Shown: positions 44,380 to 56,284 of the stretch, piece by piece
How the letters are laid out: each line of letters starts with the position of its first letter
Numbering within the stretch: position 1 is the first letter of the stretch
DNA from: Catonia carolina
Lineage: Eukaryota; Arthropoda; Insecta; Hemiptera; Achilidae
Direction: 5' to 3'
DNA length: 64,000 nucleotides
Assembly (NCBI GenBank): GCA_035578175.1
Contig: JAQMRL010000007.1
Coordinates: 52,599,227 to 52,663,226, forward strand
Position numbers and translations under genes: made by a program
The notes under the pieces: generated by a model
What the model was told of the DNA's origin: nothing
The model's database searches: none
What the model saw: only the letters and a program-made list of their open reading frames with translations

Positions 44380-44870
44380 AAATAATTACGAGCACTTTAA
44401 ATTCCATAAATATAAACTACACGCGTTGTCAGACTGAGCTAATTGAGTTTAAGAAGGGTTTTAAGCCAAAAGTAGTGACTCCCTTTCTTCTCTTGCAATG
44501 CGACCAACTAAAAAATATTACGTATTTTGCTTTACCTCGTTTATTTATAATTAAAATATTGTCTTTATTGTAAAAATTAAGACGTGTTACAGCTTTCATA
44601 ATAACAGATTTGTTAATAACAGGCAAAAGAAAGAAGGTTTAAGTAGACATCGATAATACGAAACATTTGTGTAGACTAGTGTATTGATAAGGGAATTTTA
44701 TGAACAAAGGTTCACAAAAGCGAAATGAATAAAATCTAGGTCATTTGTGATTGGATGCAATATAGAATTACTGTGCTACAAAATACACTAATTTGATGTA
44801 GTTTTAATTAATCTAAAATATATTCAAACAAATAATTAAACCAATTTCATAAAACAGTAACATTCAAAAA
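44380..44870. other. No supported gene
   Basis: Overlapping 75- and 65-residue frames on opposite strands (44346-44626) have no recognisable similarity. Confidence 0.4.
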
Positions 44871-44876
44871 TAAAAA

Positions 44877-45977
<1,101 letters not shown>

Positions 45978-46034
45978 AAAAGTGAATAGATCTTGCTTTT
46001 ACATTAAATTATTAATTTTAATCACTTATATACG

Positions 46035-46335
46035 TACATTGTAATCTGTTCAATTGAGAACAATAAGCAACTCCATGATCCAATGAGGTGAAGATGATGT
46101 ATGACGTGTAAATGAGGTGTAGTCTTGTACAGACTCAGGTTCACTATTCCTGAGAGAGTATGGTTAATTAAACCCGAACCATAAAAGTGCACCGATAACT
46201 ACTGTCTTATATTCAAATCCGTATAAAAGTTACTAACTTTACTAAAATTTTAACTACAAAACCTTCATCTCCGAAAAGTCATCTGTTAATCAGCTGACTC
46301 CAGCAACGAATTTACCACTAGAAGAACCGGGTAGA
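46035..46335 (-). mobile_element. SINE S4, copy with head
   Basis: It contains TCTGTTCAATTGAGAACAAT, CTCCATGATCCAATGAGGTG, TACAGACTCAGGTTCACTAT and a degenerate tRNA-like head near 46260-46335. The same layout is found at 59385-59640. Confidence 0.68.
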
Positions 46336-46500
46336 TCACTTAAAAATAAAATAAAATATATTGAAATGGGTAATATAAAAATATAATAATGGGTAATCAG
46401 AAAAATCTACATGCGCTATATTTAAAACATAAAGTTTGATCGAACGAATTTTAAATGGTGAATCTGTTTACCCTTAAGTACAGAGTTCTATCAAACGTAT

Positions 46501-47267
46501 TGTGACAATATCGAAGAAGCCATGGTTCGCGAAGTTTCTGGTAAAATGGTAAAATGTTCATGAAATGGTAAAGTGTAGATAATAGATTGAAAAAGTAACA
46601 ATAGGACAATAGTAACAATAAAAGTTTACCTATTTATAAAAGGTTATTGTTGTACAACTATCTATGAAAAGTTTGGCCTGTAACAACTTTTATTCTATTT
46701 ACAAAAGATCTATTGTTGACTTGTTTACAATAGATTTTTCTAGCACTCATTGATAAAGGGTTATTTTTTGTACTTTATTATTTGAATGGAGTTTCTCTGC
46801 TTTGCTAGAATTATCTTTTTGAATGAGTATATAAAGAGACCCCCGAGCGCGGTCAGAGTTAGTATTCGTTTGATCTTTGACAAGTTGCTATCGGGCGTTG
46901 TGCAGGTCGCGTTCCGAGCGTTGTGTTGGTCAACGATTGTAATGCTGCCTTCGTTTGTGTGTGTATTGTGAAAAGTTATTGTGTATCTGTATTAAATTCA
47001 GTTTTTGTGTTTTCAGTTTCATTTTGTATGTGTATCCTATAAAATTGATTGTAAGTAGTGCTAAGTAAATTATTAAGTTACCTATGTATTGTTTATTATT
47101 TATTTTAAGTAAATTATTAAGTTATTTATTGTATTACTTAAAAATAATTAGTTTGTTGTTTATTTTGTAAATCTTTTAGTGTAATAAATATTTGTAATTG
47201 TAAACTTTAGTGTATTAATTATTTAATAACCTAGATCCCGAAACGGACCTTAGCGGTAAGTGTCACA
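46501..47267 (+). mobile_element. Solo LTR with 4-bp target duplication
   Basis: It begins TGTGACA and ends TGTCACA, the short TG...CA inverted ends of an LTR. It is bracketed by GTAT at 46497-46500 and GTAT at 47268-47271. Internally, TATATAAAG at 46828-46836 with a TCAGAG initiator-like site 25 bp downstream, and AATAAA at 47183-47188, give a U3-R-U5 layout on the plus strand. No primer-binding site, gag/pol or second LTR is adjacent, so it is a recombination-derived solo LTR. A 4-bp duplication suits Ty3/gypsy-type elements. The 61-residue frame at 46786-46971 is not a gene. Confidence 0.85.
46828..46858 (+). promoter_or_regulatory. TATA box and initiator within the solo LTR
   Basis: TATATAAAG is followed by a GC-rich patch and TCAGAGTTAG at about +25, the expected arthropod TATA/Inr spacing. 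Any transcript would start inside the LTR and read toward 47267 and the adjacent MITE. Confidence 0.55.
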
Positions 47268-47275
47268 GTATATAA

Positions 47276-47914
47276 CCCTACAGCCGGCAATAACATTTTC
47301 CTAGACCGGCAGAGAACTTTTAGTCACCGAATCGTAAAGAAATCATCAAAACTTTGGTATAAATCACAAATCTTGTCACATGACATCAAAATAACAAAAA
47401 CTTAGGAAAGTAGAATAAATATATTACTGAAATTTCAATCTAACAGTAAGGGATGCTGAAACTATTTGAAAATAATTTTTAGACAAATATTTTTAAAAAT
47501 TTTAGATAATACTACTGTACTTTCTTATGCTCTACTTTCAAAATTATTTATATACGAAACGTTACTTTTAATGTTTATTTCAAATAAAACAAAAAATGAA
47601 CCTATGTTCAAAACTGAAGAAAATATATACAAAATCATATCATGTAAACCAAGAAATAACCAAATTCAGCTCTAGGACAGCGTGGTTTCAACAGAGAAAC
47701 ACAAGCAGAATATGCAACTAAAACTATTGTAATATCCGTAAAAATTTACTTTATACATTACTCAACTATTGTACAAAACAGCAACGCTGTCTGTAGATGA
47801 AATTAAAACTAAAACGACAACATTGCAATACTATGAAGCAAATCCGATTTTGCGACGCGACCGGTTCAAGAAGCGGTAACATCGTCTCAAAATCGACGAT
47901 TGCCGGCTCTAGGG
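47276..47914. mobile_element. piggyBac-like MITE, copy 2
   Basis: 639 bp. The left end CCCTACAGCCGGCAAT and the right end, reverse-complemented, CCCTAGAGCCGGCAAT are 15 of 16 identical. The right flank is TTAA (47915-47918) and the left flank ATAA (47272-47275), a one-base decay of TTAA. It is homologous to 27932-28595 throughout. It sits four bases beyond the target duplication of the solo LTR. Confidence 0.88.
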
Positions 47915-47918
47915 TTAA

Positions 47919-48325
47919 ATAACTTTTACACTATTGTTAAAACGACGCTTTCAAGATTATCCAAAATTTGAAAATAAAATTGTGTGAAAGCCGTAACGAG
48001 ATTTTGCGAACAAAATAATTGAATCGATATCGACGGTTCTGGTGGTCCATCGCGTCGGTGACGTTGCAACGTTCGAGTTCTCACGATGCTATTGTTACAG
48101 CAATACGTAGGAGGTTCTGAAAAGTAAATTAGACGTTTATAAAGGAACGTACTCAAAAATGAATTGGAGTTTTATTTTGTGTAACCATGAAATATTTAGG
48201 ATTTAACATTGATTGACATAAAGAATTTTGACAACAGTTTGTGATAAATTATACAGTATAAATCCATCAACTTTATCATAGCAAACATTTTTTCTACACA
48301 CAGTGATGTTATGTCTGCGCCAATG
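47919..48325. other. No supported gene
   Basis: A 76-residue minus frame (47926-48156) in a slightly GC-richer patch is not recognised. Confidence 0.4.
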
Positions 48326-48328
48326 TTT

Positions 48329-49240
48329 ACTTTCTATGAAACCAACTTAAGTGTTGTTTTAATGTGAATTTTTCAAAATCGAATTTTCACCAGAAATACA
48401 CGTTTTCAGACCTCGTAAACTCCAAAAATATTTATGTTTAGCAATTGTTCTATGTGTGTGTGCGTACGTGCGTGTGTGCACGAGCGCGCGCGTGTGTGTG
48501 CGAGAACAAAAAAATCTTAAATATGGGTTTTAGTACAAATTTTATATCTTGAAATTATATTATATACCTCAAGCGGATCCGACACAAACATTTTCATCAA
48601 AATCTGTTAACCGAAAATAGTTTATTAGTGAAATTTGCGATTTATCAAAAACTGTTCCTACGATTTTTTTTAAATCTCCGTATTTATTATACTATTGTTT
48701 ATTCTGTATCAGATAGGGTAAGCTGATATTTAATTAGAAATAATTACGTATCAATATTAAACGATAGTCAAAAGATGTGTCGGCTGAAAATGTTGGGGCT
48801 CCTGTGCTCTCTTGTTAAGAAATAGGTTTTTTTAATAAACCTACAACTTTTGATTCAAATTATTTCGACAACGTTTAGTTCAATGTAAATTAATGATTTC
48901 TGTGTTTATCTGATCAAAATCAGTAAATAATGTAACTTTTTAAGAACGCGGCATAAGTATGCATTTAACGAAAAAAGTGTACATAATGAAGGTCACAGGA
49001 AATTAGAAAACCTACATTTTTTATTTAAAACTTTTTTACATAGCCTAGTATAGCGTCAATTAGAGATTTTCCATATTTTATAAGTTCTACAAAGTTGATT
49101 TTCATTTTGGGTCATCCACTCATGATTGAAATTAGGTTATTTTAAATTTTTTATTGTTCACTAAAATGAATAAACATAGGTTATATTGTTCATTATTTAC
49201 ATTGGAAAGAGAACGTTGTGCGAGTGTTTCACATCAGACT
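48329..49240 (+). mobile_element. FAM1 element, old copy
   Basis: It opens near ACTTTCTATG and has a TG/CG-rich tract (about 48452-48505), CATTTTCATCAAAATC and terminal GTTGTGCGAGTGTTTCACAT. Many substitutions and small insertions place it among the older copies. Confidence 0.82.
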
Positions 49241-49254
49241 TTTTTGTATTGAGC

Positions 49255-49560
49255 CATTTTTTAACCACGTGAAATGACTATAGACACTTCTGAAATTTCT
49301 TTTTGCACTAAGACACACATTCTCAGCATTCGTTCACTAAAGTTTTTTTTCATTCTTCCGAACCCGCGAGGTTCTGTTTTTGCTCTTCATGGCCCTTGAA
49401 GTCAGTAATGATTTATCTAAATTTGGTTCGATTCATTATGTTTTGTCCGTTTATTCCGGTTTTCTCTGTATCATTTCTAATGTCTTTAATCTTATCTAAC
49501 ACCTTACGTCTATTGCTCAGTGTCTTAAAAATGTTTGTTGTCAACGTCAGTTAAACATAT
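49255..49560 (-). pseudogene. LINE 3' tail / C-terminal fragment
   Basis: The low-coordinate side carries the tail motif GACCACGTGAAATGACTATA-type sequence (starting after an A at 49262) and then the block corresponding to the C-terminal FHEEQTQ-like coding region of the 61745-62400 copy. Further up only weak similarity remains. Confidence 0.6.
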
Positions 49561-49789
49561 TACGCTGAACATAATTTCTGCCAACTTTATATTTATTTGC
49601 AATAAATTAATTTTTAAATGGATTGATAAACGGATAGAAATAATGGTTTGAAGAAACTATAGAAAACAATGGTTACAATAATAATCCAATAGTATTGTGA
49701 GCTCGTTTACCGATCCTATAATCAGTTTTTTTATTATAGATAATTTTTTTTGATTTGCACATTTTCGTGTAAAATAATATAGTAGTAAC

Positions 49790-49960
49790 TAACATATATT
49801 TATTACTCATACATTAATACACAACCGTAAAAGAAAAAAAATACAAAAACAATAAATTGATCTACCTTTGAACATGGGAAACCATAGTTAAGTAGATTAA
49901 TTTTCCGACCACGCGGTTAATACAAATAATTTTAAATATTTATGTTGTAATTAAAGAAAT
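49790..49960 (+). repeat. Interspersed repeat R2, copy 2
   Basis: Same-orientation partner of 20930-21080, with GATCTACCTTTGAACATGGG and TAGTTAAGTAGATTAATTTT. As there, it lies downstream of an old plus-strand FAM1 copy. Confidence 0.5.
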
Positions 49961-50149
49961 TAACTTTGCATTTTAACGATTTTTTGAAACTAATAAGAAC
50001 AAAAATATATAAATAGAAAAGAAGAACGGGTAGCTATATCGTTATTGTTTCCATAAGAACGAAATTTTACTGATTTAATTTTTTTTTTTTGTATTTAGTT
50101 ATAATTATTTTTTTAACTTTTAGTTTATTTTAAGTCTAATCTACTTTTA

Positions 50150-50292
50150 GATCATTACCGTATTACATTGGGTTATAGAACCGTTCGGTTGAATATCGTG
50201 GGTATAATACTTCTGGGCTCTGGCAGAGAATTGAACCCGGGACCTCCACTTTGCAGCATAGCATGCTAACTACTGGGCCATGAAGGCGGCCG
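50150..50292 (-). mobile_element. tRNA-derived SINE S3, copy 2
   Basis: On the minus strand TGGCCCAGTAGTTAGCATGC (an A-box match) and GGTCCCGGGTTCAATTCTC (B box) are spaced as in a tRNA. The body then contains GTATTATACCCACG and AACCCAATGTAATAC. The paired-arm structure is imperfect, so it is a SINE rather than a tRNA. Confidence 0.7.
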
Positions 50293-50344
50293 TAATAATT
50301 ATTTTTTATTTAAATTTAAGGTAACACCTAGTCTTTGACTAATA

Positions 50345-50440
50345 TACCATTTTTTTCAGAATAATTTACTCTACAAAAACAGTCAATTTCTTTCAAAAAT
50401 CAAATTATTTTTTAAGGTAGTGAACTTCCACTAAAGTTAA
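50345..50440 (+). repeat. Truncated right end of the 12500-13158 MITE family
   Basis: TTTTTTTCAGAATAATTTAC and TCTACAAAAACAGTCAATTT followed by AAGGTAGTGAACTTCCACT match 13078-13158. The left half is not found upstream, and the terminal CCCC/TTAA is eroded. Confidence 0.55.
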
Positions 50441-50504
50441 ACAAATCTCGGGCAATTAATTGGGAGAAATGATGGAAGATTTTAGTGAATAAGATAGTAC
50501 AGTA

Positions 50505-50871
50505 TTGTAAGTGGAGAAGTTTGAGGTTTTGGCATGTCTGCAGCACCGCCCGGGCTACTTCTGTAGACTATTTTTAGGATTGTCTCGTCCCCCCTCTTTC
50601 TCCCTCTTTCGTGGCTGTGCTAATTTTGGCCGGTTCGTACAACCTATTGCTCTCTTTCTTGTAATCATGATCATCATTACCATCAGCCCACTGGCCCATA
50701 TCGTGTACAAACCTCTTCCAGACTACACACATTTAACAACTGTAATTATTCCAACCAAAAACAAATAAATAATCAATTCGGCAAACCGCCCTAATGCTCC
50801 CGCTAATTACTATGAAGTAAGACTGCATTTATTAGATAACTGTATAAAATGTAAATAAAGATTTATTATTA

Positions 50872-50933
<62 letters not shown>
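50505..50933 (+). mobile_element. Possible LINE 3' end with (ATT)n tail
   Basis: A GC-richer block (50510-50760) ends with AATAAAGATTTATTATT and then an (ATT)n run of roughly 65 bp (50868-50933). A simple-repeat 3' tail after an AATAAA-like string is how several LINE clades terminate. The 85-residue frame 50511-50768 is not recognised. Alternatively this is only a microsatellite next to unrelated DNA. Confidence 0.35.
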
Positions 50934-51258
50934 ATTAAATAGGATATGCCGGGATGATATTATTGATGTATTATGTGAAAACTATTGGACTTCAAAGCAA
51001 ATGCGTTCAGGGCATAATAGTGATTTTTGTTTCTTGTACATGGAATGTACATTGAATGTGTTGTTTCTTGTGTCAGCTGATGATATTAATTTTGTGTACT
51101 TTGGTGACTTTTGGTGAAAAATTTGAAATTATCGTGATTCATGTTTGGTTGGATTCAGTTGCTTGAACAATGATATAGATTTGATAAATATCATACTAAT
51201 ATTACAAACGAATAGAAAAAGGTATTATTTAACATTAATTGATTACATTAATGTTTTT

Positions 51259-51755
51259 ACTTTCTCTTGCCAATATGAATTAATAGGAAGGAAGTATTGT
51301 TTTTATGTCTATTTTTCGAAATCGAGTTTTCACCGGATCTACACGTTTTCAGACCCCCTGAACCCAAAAAACATGTTTTTAGCGATTGGTCTGTGTGTGT
51401 GTGTGTGTGTGTGCGCACGCGCGCGTACGTGTGCGTGTGTGAGTGTGTGTGTGTGTGTGTGTGCGTGTGTGAACAGAATATCTTAAGAACGGAACATCAT
51501 ACGAACTTGAAAGTTGAAACTTAAGTTACATACTACTACCGTACCCGACACGAACATTTTCATCAGAATCGGTCAACCGGAAGTAGTAGTTTATTCGTGT
51601 AATTTTTCACTTTTTTGCGATTTTCTCAAAAACTGATCCTACGATTTTTTTAAAATCGCCTGGTTTTCAAATTTTTTATGTTCTACAAGATAGGATAGGC
51701 GCCATGTTTGCTGATATTCCTGGTGAGGCTGTTTTCACGTAAAAAAATTGGTTTT
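51259..51755 (+). mobile_element. FAM1 element, 3'-truncated copy
   Basis: The young-looking left half is complete through a GGTGAGGCTGTTTTCACGTA block, then stops at a T-run at about 51755. The right half with its inverted motif is missing. The TG tract (51390-51472) contains GCGCACGCGCGCGTACGTG. Confidence 0.9.
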
Positions 51756-52079
51756 TTTTCTTGTTTCACTAAACACGTTGACAGGATTTTTGCTAAGGCT
51801 AGGAGGAACTGAGAAATTTTTCTTTGCGTAACCAAAGAGACTGTTCAGTTTTAAGACTTTACGAACCATTGTAAGACTTTTACTATAGTATTGCTCACAA
51901 TTATTTATAGTTATAAACGAGAGGTTACATTTAAGAAAGGTTGAGGCCATTAGTAAATGGAGGAAAATAAATTACTGTCTGCGTTCCGTCTGTGTTGGAG
52001 AATGGTGTGAAAAAGGATGGGAAACATTAGGCATCATAGAAATACGGGACATTTTTCCTATATAATGTAGTGCCAATTT

Positions 52080-52795
52080 TAGACCATGTGAGGTACTTTA
52101 GACGTTTCTGGAAGCTCTTTTTACAGCCTACATTTTCAGCAATCATTCAGTGCTTTTCTCCTTTCTTCTCCACCCGATGTTCTGTGTTTACTCTTCGTGG
52201 AAGCCTTTATAGTCCGTAATAAGTTTACATAAAATGATTCGGTTCATTAAGTTTTCTCGATTTATTATGTTTTTTTCTTAATATCCTTTCTGACTTCTTT
52301 AAACCATTTATTCGATACCTTGAGTCTATTGTTTAGTGTTTTAAATTTTTTTTGTCAACCGGTTGTCATCAATTTTAAAAACCATTGTAGTCTATTAGAG
52401 TATTATTATAGGTTATGTATAGTCATTTTCGTATAATAATATTACAGTCTTCGTTTTCTAATCGTTTCCATTAATAGTTCATTTTTCTTGTGTAGTTCCT
52501 CTCGATCTCGTAACCTATATTTGTCCGTCTACTATCTTCAGGTCCATTATGTATCTTACGGAGGATCTTTTTCTCAATCCTTTCCCGGTCATTGTAAGGC
52601 ACTCTCTCGCGTAGAGATACACAGGCTATATCACAGTATTATAATGTCTAATCTTAGCTTGTCTTGGCAGTGTTTTCTTCTTATACAAGTGGTGAGTTCC
52701 TCGAAGTGCTCCGGCCATCTTTCCTCTTCTGTTATTATTCGCTCCCTTTTCGCTGATCTTTGGTTGTTATCTCTCCGAGGTGCTTGAAGCTAACA
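52080..52795 (-). pseudogene. Non-LTR retrotransposon ORF2, C-terminal region
   Basis: The minus strand encodes, with shifts and stops, LYKKKTLPRQAKIRHYNT followed by a stop and PVYLYARECLTM (about 52700-52600), then the KILRKI...DG.YR block near 52570-52500 and a C-terminal tail down to the GACCATGTGAGG-type motif near 52083. It is the longest of four related fragments (23180, 49255, 61745). The 99-residue plus frame at 52488-52787 is its antisense shadow. The FADD block is absent, so this is a 5'-truncated dead copy. Confidence 0.75.
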
Positions 52796-52841
52796 ACTTT
52801 CCAACCTTACAGTTTTGTGCCTTCAGGTGACGCGGGGCTGA

Positions 52842-53021
52842 GAGACGCAGGACATTATAAAAACGAAGAACAATATTTATGATGATATATTTCTATACAA
52901 AGCACTAAATAAACATGAAGACGATGATATTGGAATTGAGGTTCCTCACACGAACATAAGAAAACGTGATATTTTTGTGCACGCCAGGAGAATTGAGGAT
53001 TTGATTCTGCTAGAAATATAG
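52842..53021 (+). other. Unrecognised 59-codon open stretch
   Basis: From just after a TGA at 52839 to a TAG at 53019 the frame is open and compositionally protein-like (TKNNIYDDIFLYKALNKHED, then RRIEDLILLEI at the end). A CTTACAG and a CCTTCAG string lie just upstream and could act as splice acceptors, so it might be a terminal exon or a transposon scrap. No family is recognised and there is no start codon at its head. Confidence 0.3.
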
Positions 53022-53575
53022 GTCAATGTAACAAGATAAGCTGGGATAATAATATTGAAATTTTCTGGCGTGAAACTATTGATTTTCAGGAAGTCAACAG
53101 CGTTCTTTCCTTGGTAATAGTGTTATTGTTTCGTTTCATGGTGGAATGTATTATTTTATTTGTGTTAACTGAAATAATTGTTTGGTACATTGTAGAATCA
53201 GTAGAGATCAGTGAATCGTCAAAATTAAGGTGATTTATATTAAATGCATAAGTTCACTCGTTTGTACTTTGACGTAGATTTAATATTTATTATAGTGATA
53301 TATAAGATAGCTAGGTCGTAAGATTGTGAAGTAGGCATAATGGTTTTTCTGTTCGATCAGACCTATGGGTTTAGTTTTTCTTACCAATAGGTCAAATGCA
53401 GTACATTAAGGTTTTAATTTACCGTCCTATTGCGTTTGCTTCGATATCTAGCTTAGGTCACCCGGTTTTTTGCTTAGAGTAGGTATTTCTTCGTGGCTGA
53501 TAGGGTTGGGAAAAGAAGATGAGGAGGTTATTCCTTCCCCAAAAACATTATTACTGCAGTTGAACTTCCAACTTC
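53022..53575. other. No gene seen
   Basis: Anonymous DNA preceding a TTAA MITE. Confidence 0.45.
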
Positions 53576-53579
53576 TTAA

Positions 53580-54303
53580 GGGGAGACAGTACCTTGTATC
53601 CCGCCAGTGTTAAACTTGCTCTTTTTGGTACATTTGTCATAGGATTGGTAAAATATAGGGAAATGAAACTTTACACTCTTAATCGTTGTCGATTTTCTCC
53701 AGCTACTTACATTTTTTAAAATTTAATCAGTTGGAGCAGAAAATTAAAAACAAAATACTGAATAACGTAAATTTTTTACAAATTTTTTTCTACGATTTTT
53801 GTATATCGCTAATTTTTGGAGCATCTGAGGAAATCATAAGAATTCGGGTATGTGTGCATGTACAAGATGAATAGCTGGTAAAAATTCCAGCCTGGTAGGT
53901 TTAATGGTTTTCGAGAAAATGTACCTAAATTTTAAAATCTAAATTTAAGACAACAGGCAAAAAAAGCCCAAGTCAAAAACAAGGTTTACACAAGCAAGTA
54001 AATTTTCCATCAACAGTTGGTTAGAAAGCTGAACCAAAAGCTGAGAATATTTTAAAAAATAACGCAGATATTTAAAAAACTAAAATTCCCTTTGCTCTAA
54101 AACGCTAAGTATAAAATTATTAAGAATATTCTTTCTTGGTGGCATAAGTTTTATGGGTAAATCTGCCAAAAACTTAATTTTTTTCATTCAAATAATTTTT
54201 TGACGTAATTTAATGGTTTTCTGGTTGATCTAGGTCTGAAATTTAGAAACATATATAATACCGAAAATCGTAATTTTCAGTAAAATCATCATACCGTCTC
54301 GCC
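53580..54303. mobile_element. TTAA-flanked MITE (GGGGAGACAGTA ends)
   Basis: A perfect TTAA at 53576-53579 and 54304-54307 brackets 724 bp. The left end GGGGAGACAGTA and the right end, reverse-complemented, GGCGAGACGGTA match at 10 of 12 positions. The interior is AT-rich without a transposase (the 53686-53874 frame is noise). Inferred piggyBac-like non-autonomous element of a family distinct from the CCCT-ended pair. Confidence 0.72.
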
Positions 54304-54307
54304 TTAA

Positions 54308-54685
54308 ACGTCAATAACTCAAATTTTCTATAGTTTGAATCAAATTTGGTTTTGCTAGAGTTTACTCATTAATTTAAATAAAAATTAAAGTATATAAATC
54401 GAATTTTCGCCTGAAATTTTAAAAAAATTCAGAATTTTTGATGTTTTTGTTTGTCTCTTGTTTTTAACTTTTTGTATTTAGTGTAAAATCTTGGTTTATT
54501 TAATTTTTGTTGTGTTTCATGCCTAGGCATAGATAGTCGCAAAAGCTTAAAGATCGGTGAAAAATAAAAAATCGTAAAGGCAGTAAAGAAAGGTTTAGAA
54601 AGGAAGAAGTACATTGCTACGGCATACCTCTAAACACATTAAACACGATTTAATAAAATGGATGAATCAGTAGAACAGTATGTCA
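54308..54685. other. No gene seen
   Basis: AT-rich; the 61-residue minus frame at 54429-54614 is unrecognised. Confidence 0.4.
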
Positions 54686-54689
54686 CGAA

Positions 54690-55130
54690 GGTATGAAACG
54701 ATTTAAACCTACACTGCCTGGAATAAAGGAACACATATTAAATTGGCTGCAAGAAGTACGTGGAAAAATCTTCCCATATCAGGTGTAATGCTACGAGAAA
54801 AATCAGATCAATTAGCAATACGACATGGTCACACCAAATTTGAAGCGAGCAGTAGATGACTCGACAAATTTAAAAATCCTCAAGGAACCGTTCAGAAGGT
54901 TTTTTGTGGTTTCTTATTTTATTATTTTCTAACGAAAACTCTGAAAATTACACACAATCAATTTTACCTACCCTAATTAAATGTTACAGCGCAGAAGGTG
55001 TGTTAAATGGTAATGAAACAGAATTACTTTTTAAATGTTTACCCGATAGAACATTAGCTTTCAAAGTAATAAAAATTGTTAAGGTATACTCTTTTTCTAA
55101 AGCGTATAAAGCAAAATTATTATTATAATG
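54690..55130 (+). pseudogene. Tigger/pogo-type transposase remnant
   Basis: In shifting plus-strand frames: an LNWLQEVRGK stretch near 54735, NLPISGVMLREKSDQLAIRH and FEASSR (stop) LDKFK near 54765-54875, then NGNETELLFKCLPDRTLAFK at 55006-55065. The series matches the CENP-B-type HTH (WF...R..NIPISGPMIxEKA...F.AS.GWLxxFK) and the start of the DDE domain (xxDETGLxxKxLPxxT). The E of the NGNETE site stands where the family has the first catalytic Asp region. It is a short, multiply frameshifted fragment cut off by a FAM1 insertion at 55204. Confidence 0.75.
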
Positions 55131-55165
55131 GTTATTCTAAAGCAAAATATCTAAAATTTACTCTC

Positions 55166-55203
55166 TTTTATTATCTACACATAGAGTGTATTTCCAGTAT
55201 TTT
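55166..55203 (+). repeat. 38-bp direct repeat, left copy, flanking a FAM1 element
   Basis: TTTTATTATCTACACATAGA continuing to the FAM1 left end is repeated at 56130-56167 immediately after the FAM1 right end, with about four mismatches. Confidence 0.85.
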
Positions 55204-56129
55204 ACTTTCTCTTGGCTGTATGAATATAGGAAGGAAAGTATTGTTTTCATGTCGATTTTTCGAAATCGAGTTTTCATTAGATCTACACGTTTACAGACCC
55301 CCTGAATCCAAAAAACATGTTTTCAGCGATTGGTCTGTCTGTGTATTTGTATACAGAATATCTCAAGAACGGAACATCATACGAACTTGAAACTTGAAAC
55401 TTAAGTTACATACTACTACCGGACCCGACATGAACATTTTCATCAAAATCGGACAACCAGAAGTAGTAGTTTATTCGTGTCATTTTTCACTCTTTTTGCG
55501 ATTTTCGTAAAAACTGGTCCTACGATTTTTTTTAAAAAATCACCTGGTTTACTAAATTTCGTATGCTTTACAAGATAGGGAAGACGCCATGTTTGTTGTA
55601 ATAAAATTCTTGGTGAGGCTGTTAAAAAAATGATTCTTTTAAGATTACGCCTTTATTATGCATTTTAGCGCAACAATTTATGTAATAAGAATGTAGAGAA
55701 TTTAAAATCCTACAACTTTTATTACAAACATTTTTTTGTATAACGCTTAGTTTAGGGGTAATTAACGATTTTCTGTTTTTTTCTCACGAAAACGTGTGAA
55801 AAATCGATTTTTTTAAATATTTCGGCCTTAGTATGCATTTTACGACAAAAGTGCATGTAATCAAATTTATAGGATATTAAAATATCTACAAATTTTACTT
55901 ATAACATTTTTCTCTACAGAGCCTAATTTAGCGTGAAAGATTGATTTTCTGTATTTTTAAGCCAAATTGAGGTCGATTTTCATTTTGCGTCTTTCACTCA
56001 TGATTAAAATTAGGTTATGTTTATTGAGGTTAGTTTTTGTTTATTTTTATTGTTTTATTACTAATGTTAGGTTTATTGTTAATTATTTGCATTGGCAAGA
56101 GAAAGTTGTGCGAGTGTTCACACCAGATT
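55204..56129 (+). mobile_element. FAM1 element bracketed by a 38-bp direct repeat
   Basis: Near-complete copy with almost no TG tract (TCTGTCTGTGTATTTGTATA). The ends are present, with a one-base loss in the terminal GTGTTCACACC. The flanking direct repeat (55166-55203 and 56130-56167) is far longer than normal target duplications. Confidence 0.9.
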
Positions 56130-56284
56130 TTTTATTATCTACACATTAAGTGTATTTCTAGTTTTTTCATTCTGTATTTCGAATTTTCTTTGACTCGAAT
56201 TAGTATTGTATTCCATTAGTAGTTTGAGTTATGGAGGTTTAAACTTGTATTACCTATAATGAAAAAGTTTCATAGTTAAGACAA

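Noticed and set aside
46786..46971. 61-residue frame with a TATA box upstream, as a possible host gene
   Set aside because: It lies inside a 767-bp unit with LTR ends and a GTAT target duplication. The TATA/initiator is the LTR promoter and the frame crosses its R/U5 region.
50218..50292. Functional tRNA gene
   Set aside because: Same reason: good pol III boxes but no consistent cloverleaf and a shared retroposon body.
52488..52787. 99-residue plus-strand frame
   Set aside because: It is antisense to the decayed LINE ORF2 on the minus strand, whose motifs are recognisable.
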